From NCBI GenBank assembly GCA_019188255.1, contig JAETXT010000004.1, forward strand, positions 6,348,804 to 6,412,803: a stretch of DNA of 64,000 nucleotides, given 5' to 3'. The notes beneath the pieces were generated by a model. The model made no database searches. It was not told the DNA's origin and saw only the letters and a program-made list of their open reading frames with translations. This document shows positions 1 through 11,312 of this stretch, piece after piece. Each line of letters begins with the position of its first letter. The stretch's first letter is position 1. The position numbers were made by a program, and so were the translations under genes. Source of the DNA: Verticillium longisporum (lineage: Eukaryota; Ascomycota; Sordariomycetes; Glomerellales; Plectosphaerellaceae).

Positions 1-1284
1 GAGCGCAATGGGATGATGAGACACAATTGACCCCGCGATGACCGAACGCTGTGTTTAGCATTCGTGCGTAACCGCCAAAGGTCCGTGGTGTGTCCTGATA
101 ACACCGAGTGTGGTGTTAGGATGATCAAAGAGAGCCCTGACGATTGCGCCGTTTCGGGCTCGAGTGAGCCCATTGTTCTCCAGCGAAAATGGCCGTTCTC
201 GGGTCACAACAAATTTATGCAAGACCATGAGATCCTTTCCAAACAAACCACAATCCATTGCGATTTGCGCCATTGGCGTATCCTGCTCCTCGATCGTCTG
301 ATGAAAGTTGGTATTCAACGCGGAACGTTCAAGCTCTCCGTTGTGCGAACACTTGGTCCGTAGAACCTTGCCCCTATACAGCCGAGATCAAGCTCATGAA
401 TGCGTGTTCATTTCGAATCCTCGGATATGGACATGCTCGTAGGTCACATGTGCTGCCACCCCAGCCGCATCGGGGCCGCCCGCGTCTTCTTGTGCAATCG
501 TGGCGGCTACAGTGAGGTGCACGAGTGTACGGGTGCGTTACGCTGCAACAGCCATGTCTGGTCGACCGCCAGGCTGATGTCACATCACGACTAAATCTGT
601 TGTCACATCAGGAGAGTTACGTCGACATGCGGAGACACAATCTACGTGATGTACAACAGCTCTTTGCTGCTTTTCCTGACTGGTACGCCTATGATACCTA
701 CATCAAAATAAGGTACCTCATCATTTAAGTCTGAAGTCTCTGTCATGTCGAGGATCGTAAGATGAATGTACCGATTACGGTAGTGCAAAAGACGGGCAGG
801 GACTTCCCATACTGTACTCACGTCACTGCAGTGACCAAGCGAGAAAGCATTCACGCTGTCACATAGTCCACAAATGGCACATTGTTCCTTCCCTGCAATG
901 GCGAGGCAACACCCGGCAAAGGTCTTCATCAGTTGTGCCTGCTGCGAGTCGGAGAGCATATCTCCAAGGCTACTTGGCTACCTGGGCAAGTCACTCTGTA
1001 TTGCTCCTGCCACCACGAGGAGGTTGCGGCAAAGGGGCTCGATAATCTGATAACCTAGCGATGTAAGATACTCCCCTGCATCTGTCCTTACCACTCCGTT
1101 ACACTGCATTCGTTCAGATACACTTTCCATCTTACGCCAGATATGCTCCTTTCAGGGCACGAGGTAAAAAAGCCTGGGGTTTTCTCCTCAAAATCCGTGA
1201 TTTCAAGTCATCGGGATATCTCACATTCTTTCCTCCTGTACTTTTCATATTATAACGGCAGCAAACTTGAAGGTCTCGATCGCC
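1..1284. other. Left edge, no supported gene
   Basis: Several overlapping short reading frames exist on both strands (longest about 105 codons, minus strand 642-959), but none resembles a family I know, none joins into a multi-exon gene with plausible splice sites, and none shows a clear signal peptide or domain. The last ~150 bases are presumably the promoter and leader of the WSC gene. Confidence 0.5.
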
Positions 1285-2413
1285 ATGAGAACTTACGCCG
1301 TCCTCGTCCCGTTCCTATCGGCAGCTTGTGTTGCGGCTCAAGCCACATTCGCCAGCCCTTCCTGGGAATATTCCGGTTGCGTAGATATTGGGAACATCGC
1401 GTTCGACCACACTGCCAACTTCGTGGATCCTTTCACGCCTCAGCAGTGTCAATCTGCTTGCGAAGGCTACGAATACGCGGCAGCTTTCGTAAAGTCTGTC
1501 TTTCACTTTCCTTCCCAGCCCAAACCATTATTTTTGTATCATGCTGACCCTTTGCACTTGCAGACTATGCCTTTGCGGCAACAGCATCGGTGACCTCAGC
1601 AGCCTGAAAAGGGACGACAGTGCTTGCAACAACCCGTGCCGCGGGGACGTCAGCCTCGGATTTTGTGGCTATATGGACGCCGACAACTCCTACGCCAACA
1701 TTTATGCAGTTTGCAGTGGTCGTCAAAGTTGTGGGGTTCCAGCTACGGCTCCAGCCAAAACCCCGACCGAGGTTTTATCTATCACGATCCAACCGCCTCA
1801 TAGCCCCTGTGAAACAAGCGCGGCGTCGGTGCTGCCATCCACATCGCTCTGCTCTGACGATCTGGAGATACCAGCCTTCGGTACATCGGGGCCCTCGACT
1901 CCTCAAGACTCCACCCCAGCAATGACAACAGAGAGCGCACTGGGCCTTGATCTCGGCTCCTCCTCCTCGACCACTCTACCTCCTGGCGAGTATGGCCTGA
2001 CGTCCACTTCCTCGCCGTGTTCGAATGATCTGAGTTCCGGCACAACCTTCATCATCGTCGTGTCGCCAGGTCTTCCCAGCACTTCGACACCGTGTAGTAC
2101 CGAATTGTTCTCTAGCGTCACCGTGTCCAACAGCCAACCGCCGACCGTCTATCCCATCGTACCTGCTCCGACTACACCATCATATGATGCGCCTAGCCCG
2201 ATTGCATCCGATGGAAGCCTAACTATCCCGCCTTATAATGGACAAAACCCAACGTCCTCGACGACAATTGCCTCACCAACATCGTTCACTGCCCCTGAAG
2301 AACCAGTACCGACAACCTCGGGACCGGCGATTATAACTGCTGGCGGGTCTCTTCACTCGTACAACTTCTGGGCTGGGACTCTGGCAGCCATCATAGCTGT
2401 CGCTCACTGGTAG
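1285..2413 (+). CDS. WSC-domain, Ser/Thr-rich, probably GPI-anchored wall protein
   Basis: The first 20 or so residues (MRTYAVLVPFLSAACVAAQA) are a signal peptide. A WSC carbohydrate-binding domain follows: the N-terminal cysteines (GCVDIG, QQCQSACEGY) lie in exon 1 and the hallmark CLCGNS, then CNNPCRGD and CGYMDA, in exon 2. The rest is Ser/Thr/Pro-rich with loosely repeated motifs of the form S-x-C-S-[DNT]-[DE]-L, and the C-terminus ends in a hydrophobic stretch (WAGTLAAIIAVAHW), as in GPI-anchored or tail-anchored wall proteins. One intron is required between about 1489 and 1563. The acceptor at 1563 is clear. The good-looking donor at 1489 gives the wrong phase, whereas a weaker donor at 1494 keeps frame (exons 1285-1493 and 1564-2413, about 352 residues). 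Role inferred: wall-stress sensing or wall glycan binding. It is convergent with the LPMO gene. Confidence 0.72.
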
Positions 2414-2987
2414 AGTAGGCATAGGGTAGTCTTTTTTACATGTCGCTTGGCGGAGGAGGTTGCTTCGTACAAGGGGGTCTTACTTTAGACCAAGAAGCAG
2501 ATGAGAAACCTCTCGAATTATAGCTGTCGGTCGTGGTATAGCATCAACGACCAAGGACTTTAATGATTAGTGTCGTAGTAAGCGCGATGATGGCCAATAA
2601 TGACTTCAAGTTCTGAAAAGCGGATAGTGATGCTCCTATGATGATTTTATCAAATTCGGCATGGTGTATGCACATCATGTGCCATGGTGAATACATAATA
2701 CTATCCGCATCGATTCAGAATCCCGACATGAGATGCTTTCAGCACGGGAACCGAATGGAAAGATCGTCCAACCTTAGACCATGAAGCATGTCTATTCATG
2801 TGTGTGCAGTGGTGTAAATATATACAGGATAACAAAACGAGCTCATATACAAGAAACTTTGTACGCGGGGTGTGTACAAGACTTGCTGCGGACGAGCCAG
2901 AAACTCACAGGCCGGTGGCAAGTTCACAGGTCAGCCACCTGTGGGTTGACGGAACACGCTCGTTAACAGGGCGTGGTTCCGCACAGC
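2414..2987. other. 3' intergenic region between convergent genes
   Basis: Spacer between the WSC gene (plus strand) and the LPMO gene (minus strand), presumably both 3' UTRs. I see no gene in it. Confidence 0.6.
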
Positions 2988-4345
2988 CTAGTAGACGGAA
3001 CGGCGCTCGTGGAGGCTCTGGCGCTTGGTGGGAACGACAGGCTCGCACTCCTCAATGTCCTCGTACTCATCATCGTCCTCCTCGGCGACGGGCTCCTCAA
3101 CCTCCTCGCCATCGTCAGCAGGACACTCGTCATCCTCGACGGGCTCCTCGGCATCGACGTCCTCCTCCTTATCCGCGGGGCACTCATCGTCCTCGATGGG
3201 CTCCTCGTCGTCCTCAACGGGCTCCTCGGTGTCCTCCTCGATGGGCTCAGCGGGGCAGTCCTCGTCGGTGTTCTCGTCATCGTACTCGTCATCGTCGACG
3301 GCAACGGGGTCAAGACCCTCCTCCTCGTCTTCGGCAGGGCACTCATCGTCCTCAACAGGCTCCTCCTCCTCAACGGGAGTGGCAGGCTCAGTAGGAGTGG
3401 TGGGGGCGGCAGTGGTAGCAGGAGCGGTGGCGACAGGGGCAGCAGAGGAGACGGGAGCGTCGGTGGCAACAGGAGCAGGGGCAGGGGCAGAAGCATCAGG
3501 CTGCGAGGCGCCAGAGCAGGTAAAGAGCTTGGGGCCAGGGATCGTGTACTCCTCGGTGGCTGAAACAGGTCAGTATGGCTGGCGGTGGCTGGGCATGTCA
3601 GAATGGAATGACTTACTCTGGTAAGGGCTGTAGTCAATACCGGCGTCAGACGCGGAGTAGGCACCGGGGAACGCAACAAGACCAGACGAGGGGGTGGTGG
3701 ACCCGGAGCCGGAAACCTCAAGCTGGTGGCAGCCGGGGTAGAACTCGGCACCCTGGTGAAGGGCGATGATCTCGTGGCGGACGAGGTAGAAACCAGGCGC
3801 AAGGCACTCGGGGATAGTGTAGTCGGCAGTGGCACCAGCCTTCATGAGAGCAGAAGCAGCCCACTCGTTAGTGGTACCCTTGCGGCCAGCCTCCTGAATC
3901 TTGAACCACACGGCGCTGCGTTCGGTCAGTCAATCGACCCAGGTGCATCTTTTCGAACAAGGACTACTCACTCAGTGCCGGGCTCGTAGGCATCGCAGCC
4001 GGCGTCAGGGCAGCGGGCCATGTAGGTAATGACGGGTCCAACGTGCGAGTCGGGCCAGAGCGTCCAGCTCAGGGAGACTGTGGAGCCGGCAGCGGCCGGG
4101 GCGTGAAGGGCAGCGGGCTTGGAGCCGGAGCCGGAGCCACCGCACTGCATGTCAGGGCTGGTGACATCGAGGATAGGGCCGTTGCCGGCGATGACACGAG
4201 AGATACGCTCAGGGACAGGGCTCGTGTAGGGGTCGGTGTAAGGCTGGTAGAACTCAACATCCTTGCCACCAATGACGGCGGTGTCGACGAAGCCGTGGGC
4301 AGCCGCCAGGGCTGCGGAGCTAAGGATGGTAGCAAAGTACTTCAT
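2988..4345 (-). CDS. AA9 (GH61-type) lytic polysaccharide monooxygenase with long acidic C-terminal tail
   Basis: Three exons on the minus strand: 3972-4345, 3617-3915 and 2988-3559, giving 414 residues, with canonical GTGAGT and GTAAGT donors. The first 16 residues are a signal peptide, after which the mature protein starts with His17 (HGFVDT), the N-terminal histidine of the copper brace. The second brace histidine is His101 (WPDSHVGP) and the axial tyrosine is Tyr184 (AEFYPGC). The motif ARCPDAGC is also typical of AA9. Family knowledge: such enzymes cleave cellulose or other beta-glucans oxidatively outside the cell. Unusual is the last ~190 residues: a Pro/Ala/Thr linker, then a very acidic tail with the motif DDECPA or close variants recurring about five times, and a basic end containing Lys-Arg (possible kexin site). 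There is no cellulose-binding module. Confidence 0.88.
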
Positions 4346-4652
4346 GATGACGGTTCTTTCGGGTGGTGACGTGATTGGTGGAAGCGTAACGGGGTTATCG
4401 AGGGGTTGTCAAGTTGCTTGTAAAAAGAGCGATATTGGTTATCCGTGTGGTTGGAAAGGCAAAAAAGGCCTGGAGAAGTGAATCGACTGCCGGGTCGATG
4501 AAAGAGTGTGATCAAAAAAGTTGAATGAATGAATGAACGCAAGCTAGTTGCAAGCACAAAAAAGAAGGAATGAACAGGATGAACCACAGCTACAGATGAA
4601 CGAAGGTGACTCTCTTCGGGAGTCTGAGGGATGTCGGGCAACGGGGGAGGCG

Positions 4653-4660
4653 ATATATAT
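4653..4660 (-). promoter_or_regulatory. Candidate TATA element of the LPMO gene
   Basis: An ATATATAT run lies about 310 bp upstream of the LPMO start codon on its coding strand. Position and sequence are compatible with a core promoter and a leader of some 250 bases, but this is only a motif match. Confidence 0.3.
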
Positions 4661-6196
4661 GGCGGCATCGTGACCAGGCCCCCGGCGGCCGGACCAGGTC
4701 AGACCAGACGTGGTGAGGCGAGGCGAGGTCGAAAGGCGGCGGCTGCAATCTGATTCTGCACCGATAATGGGCCAACTGACAGGCAGGATGAAAGGAGCTG
4801 GGCGAGAGCTCCGCCATAGTTTCAATTAAACTCGGCGGTCATGGTGGTTTGGGAAGAGTCGTCCAGGGCCCTGGTCGGGCTGGCGGCTGGGCGCATCGTG
4901 ACGAGGGGGGTTGCTGTGCGGCGGGAGACCAGGGGAGGGATCGTTGGTTGATGAGATGAACTAGATGCGAAGAGGGTTGCAGACCGAGTAGGCGAGGATG
5001 ACCCCGTCCGTGGTAATGGGAGTTGTCCGTGTACTCATGCAGGGTAAGATTGAGCAGTGGTGGAGTTGTGGTCGAGGCGTTGAAGGGAAGACATGGAAGA
5101 CAGCAAGAAGCATCGGAGCCGACGTCCATTTGGGGCCATGTGGAGGTGATCCATCACGCTCGCTGGGGCTGCCGATTGGCCTCGCTTGCGCCTGTCGGGT
5201 CCAGGACGAGGTTAGCGCTCAAGAGCTCAACTGAAACCGCCAAGATCTGTCCCTGGCAGCACCCCCTGCTGGAACCCCCCACAGCTTCCAGCTGCCAGGC
5301 CAATGACTCTATACACATTCGTCCTTACACGCGCCACACCACGTTTCACCTTGGGGCGAGGAGGAACAACCAAGGGAGAGGGAGGATGTGGGATGAGGGG
5401 ATGGGACGCTCCTCAGGCCGTGAGCCTCATCCATCCTGACCTTGCCAACGATGGCAGCCCTGTCTTAAGGAGTCAGGGGCAGATGAGCCCACGTTTCGAT
5501 GCTATGCAAGCTCTAGATGGTCTCCAGCTTCCTTTTTTCGTACAACCCAGCGGCCACCAATCATGATACCACTAGACCGCGCGCTATTCCCTTGACAGGC
5601 CTCACGCCGTCGCTGTCAACCTGCAACGGCCAACAGTCAGCGTGACGGCGGCGCATTGCCCATGTTGATTATTACCACCCGCCAAAGCGCAAGCCCACCC
5701 CGTCACTCGTACAGGCGATATTGTCATCTCGGCTCAAGAGCTGGGACAATGGTGCTTCGGGCGAAATCTACCTGATGTCGACCAACCATCTGTTGTGCAT
5801 GAGCGTAGGCTTGGCAGGCGGGAAAGAAGAGTGGGATTTCTGTTGTGGCCGTGGATACATATGACAATGCCACCCCGCCATCCGATCATCCCAGATTCAT
5901 GCAAACCAAACTAGCCAGCACCTGCTCCACGTAGGATTCGCCTGTCCGAGCCATTGATCTTCGCTCCAGTCTGACGTCCCGTCTGTGTCGACCCTCGCTT
6001 CCGTTCTGAGTGTGTTGTACTGATCGATCGGAACCGTCGACCGGATCGACTGAGTTGATCATTGATCAGCGATGGACCGTGAGGATCCGCACCAGGCTTG
6101 AGACGATCAGGTTTGCTACCGACTCTCCTCTGTGACATTGACACGCAGATTAATAACCCGACAATCGCTGGAATTCGGCCAAAAACAACCTTCCTG

Positions 6197-6218
6197 TTTT
6201 TTTTTTGTTTTTTTTTTT
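6197..6218. repeat. Poly-T tract
   Basis: Two T runs of 10 and 11 bases separated by one G, in the ATG17/LPMO intergenic region. It could be nucleosome-excluding promoter sequence or the tail of an old retro-insertion on the other strand. Confidence 0.7.
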
Positions 6219-6374
6219 GCTTTTTCCCTCAGGGACAAACGCAATTTCTTTTTCCACGTTCGGAATCAGGTTTCTGAGAACAACTTGGTCTCGTCAATCC
6301 AGCTGGATCACGCTCATCAAGACGTAGATTTCCTTAACCCAAAGATCATATTCTACAGCCTAGAAAACCTGTCG

Positions 6375-6393
6375 TACCTAGGTACCTAGGTAG
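6375..6393. repeat. Tandem CCTAGG palindromes
   Basis: Two adjoining copies of TACCTAGG followed by TAG form a near-perfect palindrome. Similar ACCTAGGTA / GTAGGTAGG runs occur near 26728-26778 and 37400, all in promoter-side intergenic sequence. Function unknown. Confidence 0.6.
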
Positions 6394-6963
6394 TTTACGG
6401 AGTTCTTAAGGCATCAAAGACCATCGTATTGTACCTGATGTCACTTTGTCGGAAGGTGACATTTGTAGCGTGCTCGGCATTCCGTCATGTCAAGACGATA
6501 TTACGGCCTGGTCTTCCTTCCACAAGTTCAAGAATGCCCTTTCCTCAAGTAAGTGACATAAAGACTGCCAGCTGGTGACATAACCCGTCCAGACCCGCCC
6601 GATTACCTAAGGTACCCCAAACCCATGGAAAAGTGGAGAGCAGCGCCATAATGCCAAGCATGACATGTGCCATACCTCCAGCTGATAAGGGGGAGCTTCC
6701 CGCTTATCGGAACCTGTAGCATTCCTCAAGGTAGGCTTGACCGTGTCTCGCCTGTCATCGGCTTCATCACCTTGTCTCTGACGTTCTTCTCCCGTTGTCA
6801 TTTGGTTCGCTTTCGGCCATCAAGCAGTGCTCTTCTCAGTCTCGTAGAGTCATTCCCCATCACCATGCATTGCCTTAATTTATCGCCATAGTCATCTCAC
6901 GATCCTGGGCCCCCAGCACTTCCCTCCCCGTCCCTTCGTGCCAAACCTGAACCTCCATTCAAC

Positions 6964-8587
6964 ATGGCGACCTCACCCCCCGATGCCCCGAGTCGCAGCG
7001 CAGCCTCGTCTGCCTACGCCAGCCGAGACTCTTCCTCGCATACCCGAGACCGCCATGACGCATCCCAAGCGGCGTCCATTCCAGTCGAGACTCTCGTGGA
7101 ACACCTACTCGCCGCCAAACGCTCACTTTCTTCCATGCAACATGTGCTGCGTGCTAATGACCTAGCCACTGATGCACGCCGGTCCCATGAGGAAGCAGCC
7201 ATTCTGTGTGCACAGACTCGCTTTCTACAGAGGGCCATCGCGAACCAGACGACCCTGTTGTTGCGCGTCCGCCGCAGCCTCAAACGGACCTACGATGCCG
7301 GAAAGCGCGACTTCACCAACCTCGTCCGGACCATGGATGCTACCAATGAGAAGCTGCAGGAGACCATGGGGATGCTGAGAAACACGCCTGTTGAGGCTGA
7401 CTTTCGTCCTCCCGGCGAGGAACCTCGAAACCTGATGGACTTTGTTGACGAGCAGAGCGTTCATGGCATGGTCGACGCACTGAAGAAGTGCCTTGGAGAG
7501 CTGCAGGTTAGTATTTCTTTGCCTTGGTGTGTGACCAACCCGTCTTAAGAGTCACGAACTAACTTGGTCCGAACTACAGGCTATTCAGACATCCTACGAT
7601 GGCGATCTGCTGCGTTTCGACAACGACCTCCGCGCCCTGAAGAAATCCATGGGCGTTTCCCTAGCGCCTCTGAGTGCCTCCCCTTCTGCGTCGACAGCCT
7701 ATGAACCAATACCGGAGCTCCTCCTGTCGCTCGTCGAACACTCCCACGGCATGGCACAAATCCTGACGTCGCTGACACAACACTTTGACCTGTGCGTGAC
7801 GGCTGTGCGAACGACTGAGGGTGGAGCCGACCTCGCCAGGCGACGCGCAGCCGAAGTTACGCAATCACAAGGCGGCGATGTGGTTTCAATCTCTGGCGTG
7901 ATTGCAGACCAGGAGTCGCACATGTCAGGCCTAGAACCCACAACGGCTGAAGAGCGCGCAGACATGATCAATGTAGTTGTCGATGACGCAGCGCAGGTCG
8001 AGACGGCAGTGCAGGAGATTAACGATGGACTCCGTGCCGTCATGAGTGATTCGACGGCTTTGACGCAGCAGACGGAGCATATCAAATCGTCCTACGTAGC
8101 CACGGCGACCGCGTTGCGGGCGTTGGAGGAGATCGGCGGACGGCTCGCAGGCTATCTCGCAGCGGAGGCAGAATTTTTGCAGCGATGGGAGGATGAGCGA
8201 TACACTATTTATGGCAAGCTCAGCGAGATGGATGATTTGCGAGAATTCTATGAGCGGTATGCTGGGGCGTACGATAACCTGCTCCTCGAGGTCGAACGAC
8301 GGCGGATGGTGGAGGACAAGATCCAGAGCATCTGGCGCAAGGCTCGAGAAAACGTCGACAAGCTCGTAGAGAGTGATCGGCAGCACAGGGAAGGGTTCCG
8401 CCATGATGTGGGCGAATTCATACCGACAGACTTGTGGCCAGGGATGGACAGGAGCATGATTCGATGGGAGCTCGTCCCGTCAAGGACCGAGGACGCGGTG
8501 GACGGTGACAAACACTCCGGCACACCAGTGCTTGATCAGCAGATCGTCGATGCTGCACGGGAAAGGGTGGAACGAAGTCAGCCATAG
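6964..8587 (+). CDS. atg17: Autophagy scaffold protein Atg17
   Basis: Two exons, 6964-7506 and 7580-8587 (phase 0, GTTAGT donor), 516 residues. The protein is largely helical and matches the fungal Atg17 pattern: the ANDL...ARRSHEEA...L...R.L helix, the [15 protein letters not shown] segment, the [17 protein letters not shown] hallmark near residues 144-160, then a long coiled coil. In the family, Atg17 dimerises with Atg29-Atg31 and recruits Atg1-Atg13 and Atg9 vesicles to start autophagosome formation. Length is normal for moulds (around 500 residues). The start ATG lies in AACATGGCG, the first in-frame ATG. Recognition of the family is secure; details come from homologues. Confidence 0.9.
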
Positions 8588-9269
8588 TGATGCCTGATAC
8601 GGGTAGCGATGATTTCTTTGGGTCGATTAAGGCGTTCGGTCCTAGGCGGGATGGCGGGGTGTCGACTAAGGCCCAAGTTGTACTTCTGGGAATAGAGAGG
8701 GTTGGCGTTTCTTGTCTGTTACGTTAAGATGTTGGATCAATTTCTCTCTTCTCCGACACTTGTCTTATCTTGTTCTCAGATACTTTTCAAGTCGAGCGAC
8801 AAAAGCTCTTGTGCTCCCCTCTGGCTGAAGTGCATGCCCTTGGTCTCGAGTCACCAGCACCCTGTTGAATGCATGGGCCTAGCGCCGCAGGGCATATCCG
8901 CAGTGCGGTAGTCATTCCTTGTTTTCTGGCTGGTGTTTCTAACCAAACATTCTGTTCAATGAACCATTCATACTGGAAACAGAATGTGCTGAGACGGTTG
9001 GTGCTTCGGAGTAAGAGTGCTGTGTGTTTGAGTGGGTGAACGGACACTTGGCTCGAGGCACGTGATGGGCACTCAGTGTCAGGGGCGTTTGACTCAACCT
9101 CATCTCGGTCAATAACTGCATCTCATTCATCGAGACGAACGTCGAAATCTTCTTATTTCTTCGATCATATTCGCATATCAATCGCATACTTATTCCCTGT
9201 CTCGCAGGCTTATCCCCATTTGCGGATGCAGTAACCACTTCCTGGGTGGGTAAGAAGGCGAGCAACACC
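8588..9269. other. Intergenic region
   Basis: 3' region of ATG17 and promoter of the next gene on the same strand. No gene seen. Confidence 0.55.
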
Positions 9270-11312
9270 ATGCACGACTCGTTCGCAGATCTCGGCCCTC
9301 CGCCGCCGTACAGCCTTGAGCCGCTCCGCCCGAGCAGGTCGACGCCAAACCTCCGGCAGCAGGCAGCTTATCATCCCCAGACTTCTGAATACGCGGCTTT
9401 TCCCGGCATCGATGTCAATGGCCGCTTGCGATGCCCGTCACCAGGACCACCTCGTATGCAGTCATACACCACGCATGACCCCGTGCCATCAACGCCCACC
9501 TATGTCCCATACCGACCCTATTCCCCTGCATCTCACCAATCACGACCTTCAAGCAGGCACGCACAGAACCCTTCATCATTACCAGGGCCGCCGCCCACGT
9601 CAGGCTGGAAGCCGCAGGTCGGAGTCCATACGCAAGAGCTTCGCTTACACAGCCAGACTTTCCCCTTAAGCCGCCGGGATCAGGGCCAAGAAAGCCTCAG
9701 GGCTGAGACGCAAGCACCCACTCTCCCTACGAGGCCTGAGCTCCTCACCGCGACCTCTGAACCTACCACAGCTTCCTCGCAGGCGGCCTCCAAAGACAGG
9801 AATTTCCTCCAGAATGCGTTTGACGAAACGGTCTTCTTCGCTGGCGGTCTCCTCCCACACCCTTCGGAGTCTACACGCCACTTCTCCATCCTTCGCCACT
9901 CGCCTGCCCTCGTCTGGTACCGCGGGCCGTCAACGACTGTCACCATCACCATCTTCTCGGATGAGCCACTTCCACCAACGCGCTCCATCTGGCTGCAACG
10001 CAAGGGCTACTCGGGCAACACAGGCATGGCTCTCAAATCCATGCTGGGCACCACGACCTCCTGGCTCGACGTGACCCCCTCCGCTGCCGCTCCTCTGGCA
10101 TCCGTGCCGGCCACGGACGAACGCGCCTATCAGCGCGACATGGCCAAGTTTGCCAAAAAGGCCTCCGGCAACGCCAAGAGACACCTGGCCCGCGAAACGC
10201 ACGTTGTGCGCATCCCTGCCGCCGCCGAAGACGGATATTTCCGCTTAGTTCTCTGCTCTGGTAGCGAGTCTGGCAAGAAGAATACGCTCTGTCCCTCGCC
10301 CGTCTTTCGGGTCGCCAGTACCTCTACCGACGCCAGCATGGTCAAGGGCGCCAGCCTCGCCACCATGCCCATCGAGCTGGGTGTCAAGGTAGGCAGCACC
10401 ATCGCCTCCAACGTCGTCAACCGCTACGTCGGGCCCGCTCGCATGGCTGCTACCGCTGCCACCACGGGCGTCGTGCGTCGCGTCGAGAAGAAGGGCTTCG
10501 TTGCTGCCCGCGCCCGCGAGGTCGCCATGGCCAAGGCTGGCCTGCGCACGCATGTTTCTTCCATGGAGACGCGGTACGCCGGCAGCCGCGGCGCCGGATA
10601 TGCCGCTCTGCAGGCGGAGGACCTGCTCCTGGACGGGGCCCCGCCTGAGGTCGTTGGGCCGGACGAAGGTCCCGCGCCGCCGTTCCCCATCAAGTTTGAT
10701 GGCAAGGTCTGCCGAGGAACGGGCCGTGGTGGCATGGAGCTCGGCGTGCCCACGGCCAACCTGGGCGACGTGCCCGAGGACATTCGCCTGCGCATGCGCG
10801 GCGTGTACATGGCTTGGGCGTGCATCGTGCCGAGGCCGGGTCTGCCGGAGACGCTGTCACCTGACTGGCACGAGGCCATTGTGACGGTCGGGCCCTCGCC
10901 GTACGCGACGCCGAGCATCGTGGCCAAGAATATTGTGACTGTGCACTTCATCCACGAATTCGGGGGCGTCATGTTCTACGATGCGCGGGTCAAGGTCCTC
11001 ATCATGGGCCAGCTGCGCCGCGGCGGCGCGAGCATCGCCGACGGCATTGACGAGGCGCTCGGCGCTTACGCGAGCGATGTCATGGTGACGGTGGCGAGCC
11101 TCAGCCGCGACAACTGGGAGCCCCATGAAACGAGAGAGCGGATGAAGACACTCAAGAGCCAGAGATCCTTTGCCGAAAAGTACATGGATGCGAGGGACAA
11201 GTTGCAAAAGCAGGTTGATCGAATCCCCGTCCACTGGGCGGGTGTTCGGACTGAGGGCGCTGCCATGAGGGATCAGGCAATGGGACCTGGAGGCTTCTGG
11301 ATTGCGCGTTAA
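9270..11312 (+). CDS. Fungal protein with C-terminal riboflavin-kinase-like domain, probably catalytically altered
   Basis: A single-exon gene of about 680 residues; ATG 9270 is the first in-frame methionine. The N-terminal ~160 residues are Pro/Ser-rich and low-complexity. The middle part (about residues 170-420) is a conserved fungal region beginning NFLQNAFDETVFFAGGL with a beta-rich look (HFSILRHSPALVWYRGP). The C-terminal ~150 residues (about 470-620) match riboflavin kinase: the GKVCRGTGRGG loop, the PTAN metal/nucleotide motif (about 494-497), GVYMAW, VHFIHEF and a YxxxVKVLIMGQLR strand. In active enzymes the VHF-type strand carries a catalytic Glu (xEVH or xETH). Here it is Thr557 (VTVH). 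It could bind flavin or nucleotide without phosphorylating riboflavin. I would not call it the cell's main FMN1. Confidence 0.75.
   Translation: MHDSFADLGPPPPYSLEPLRPSRSTPNLRQQAAYHPQTSEYAAFPGIDVNGRLRCPSPGPPRMQSYTTHDPVPSTPTYVPYRPYSPASHQSRPSSRHAQNPSSLPGPPPTSGWKPQVGVHTQELRLHSQTFPLSRRDQGQESLRAETQAPTLPTRPELLTATSEPTTASSQAASKDRNFLQNAFDETVFFAGGLLPHPSESTRHFSILRHSPALVWYRGPSTTVTITIFSDEPLPPTRSIWLQRKGYSGNTGMALKSMLGTTTSWLDVTPSAAAPLASVPATDERAYQRDMAKFAKKASGNAKRHLARETHVVRIPAAAEDGYFRLVLCSGSESGKKNTLCPSPVFRVASTSTDASMVKGASLATMPIELGVKVGSTIASNVVNRYVGPARMAATAATTGVVRRVEKKGFVAARAREVAMAKAGLRTHVSSMETRYAGSRGAGYAALQAEDLLLDGAPPEVVGPDEGPAPPFPIKFDGKVCRGTGRGGMELGVPTANLGDVPEDIRLRMRGVYMAWACIVPRPGLPETLSPDWHEAIVTVGPSPYATPSIVAKNIVTVHFIHEFGGVMFYDARVKVLIMGQLRRGGASIADGIDEALGAYASDVMVTVASLSRDNWEPHETRERMKTLKSQRSFAEKYMDARDKLQKQVDRIPVHWAGVRTEGAAMRDQAMGPGGFWIAR

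Larger units (their letters stand above)
4346..6963. other. 2.6 kb divergent intergenic region
   Basis: Upstream sequence shared by the LPMO gene (minus) and ATG17 (plus). Open frames here are short, overlapping and unlike known proteins. It contains the poly-T tract and the CCTAGG palindromes listed separately. I support no gene in it. Confidence 0.5.

Noticed and set aside
642..959. 105-codon minus-strand frame with several cysteines
   Set aside because: No family resemblance, no signal peptide, and no supporting neighbours; could be chance.
3025..3624. Serine-rich plus-strand frame
   Set aside because: Antisense shadow of Asp/Glu codons of the LPMO tail.
2963..3835. 290-codon minus-strand frame in the LPMO region
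   Set aside because: It is a shifted reading of the low-complexity LPMO tail; the LPMO frame has the domain motifs and correct introns.
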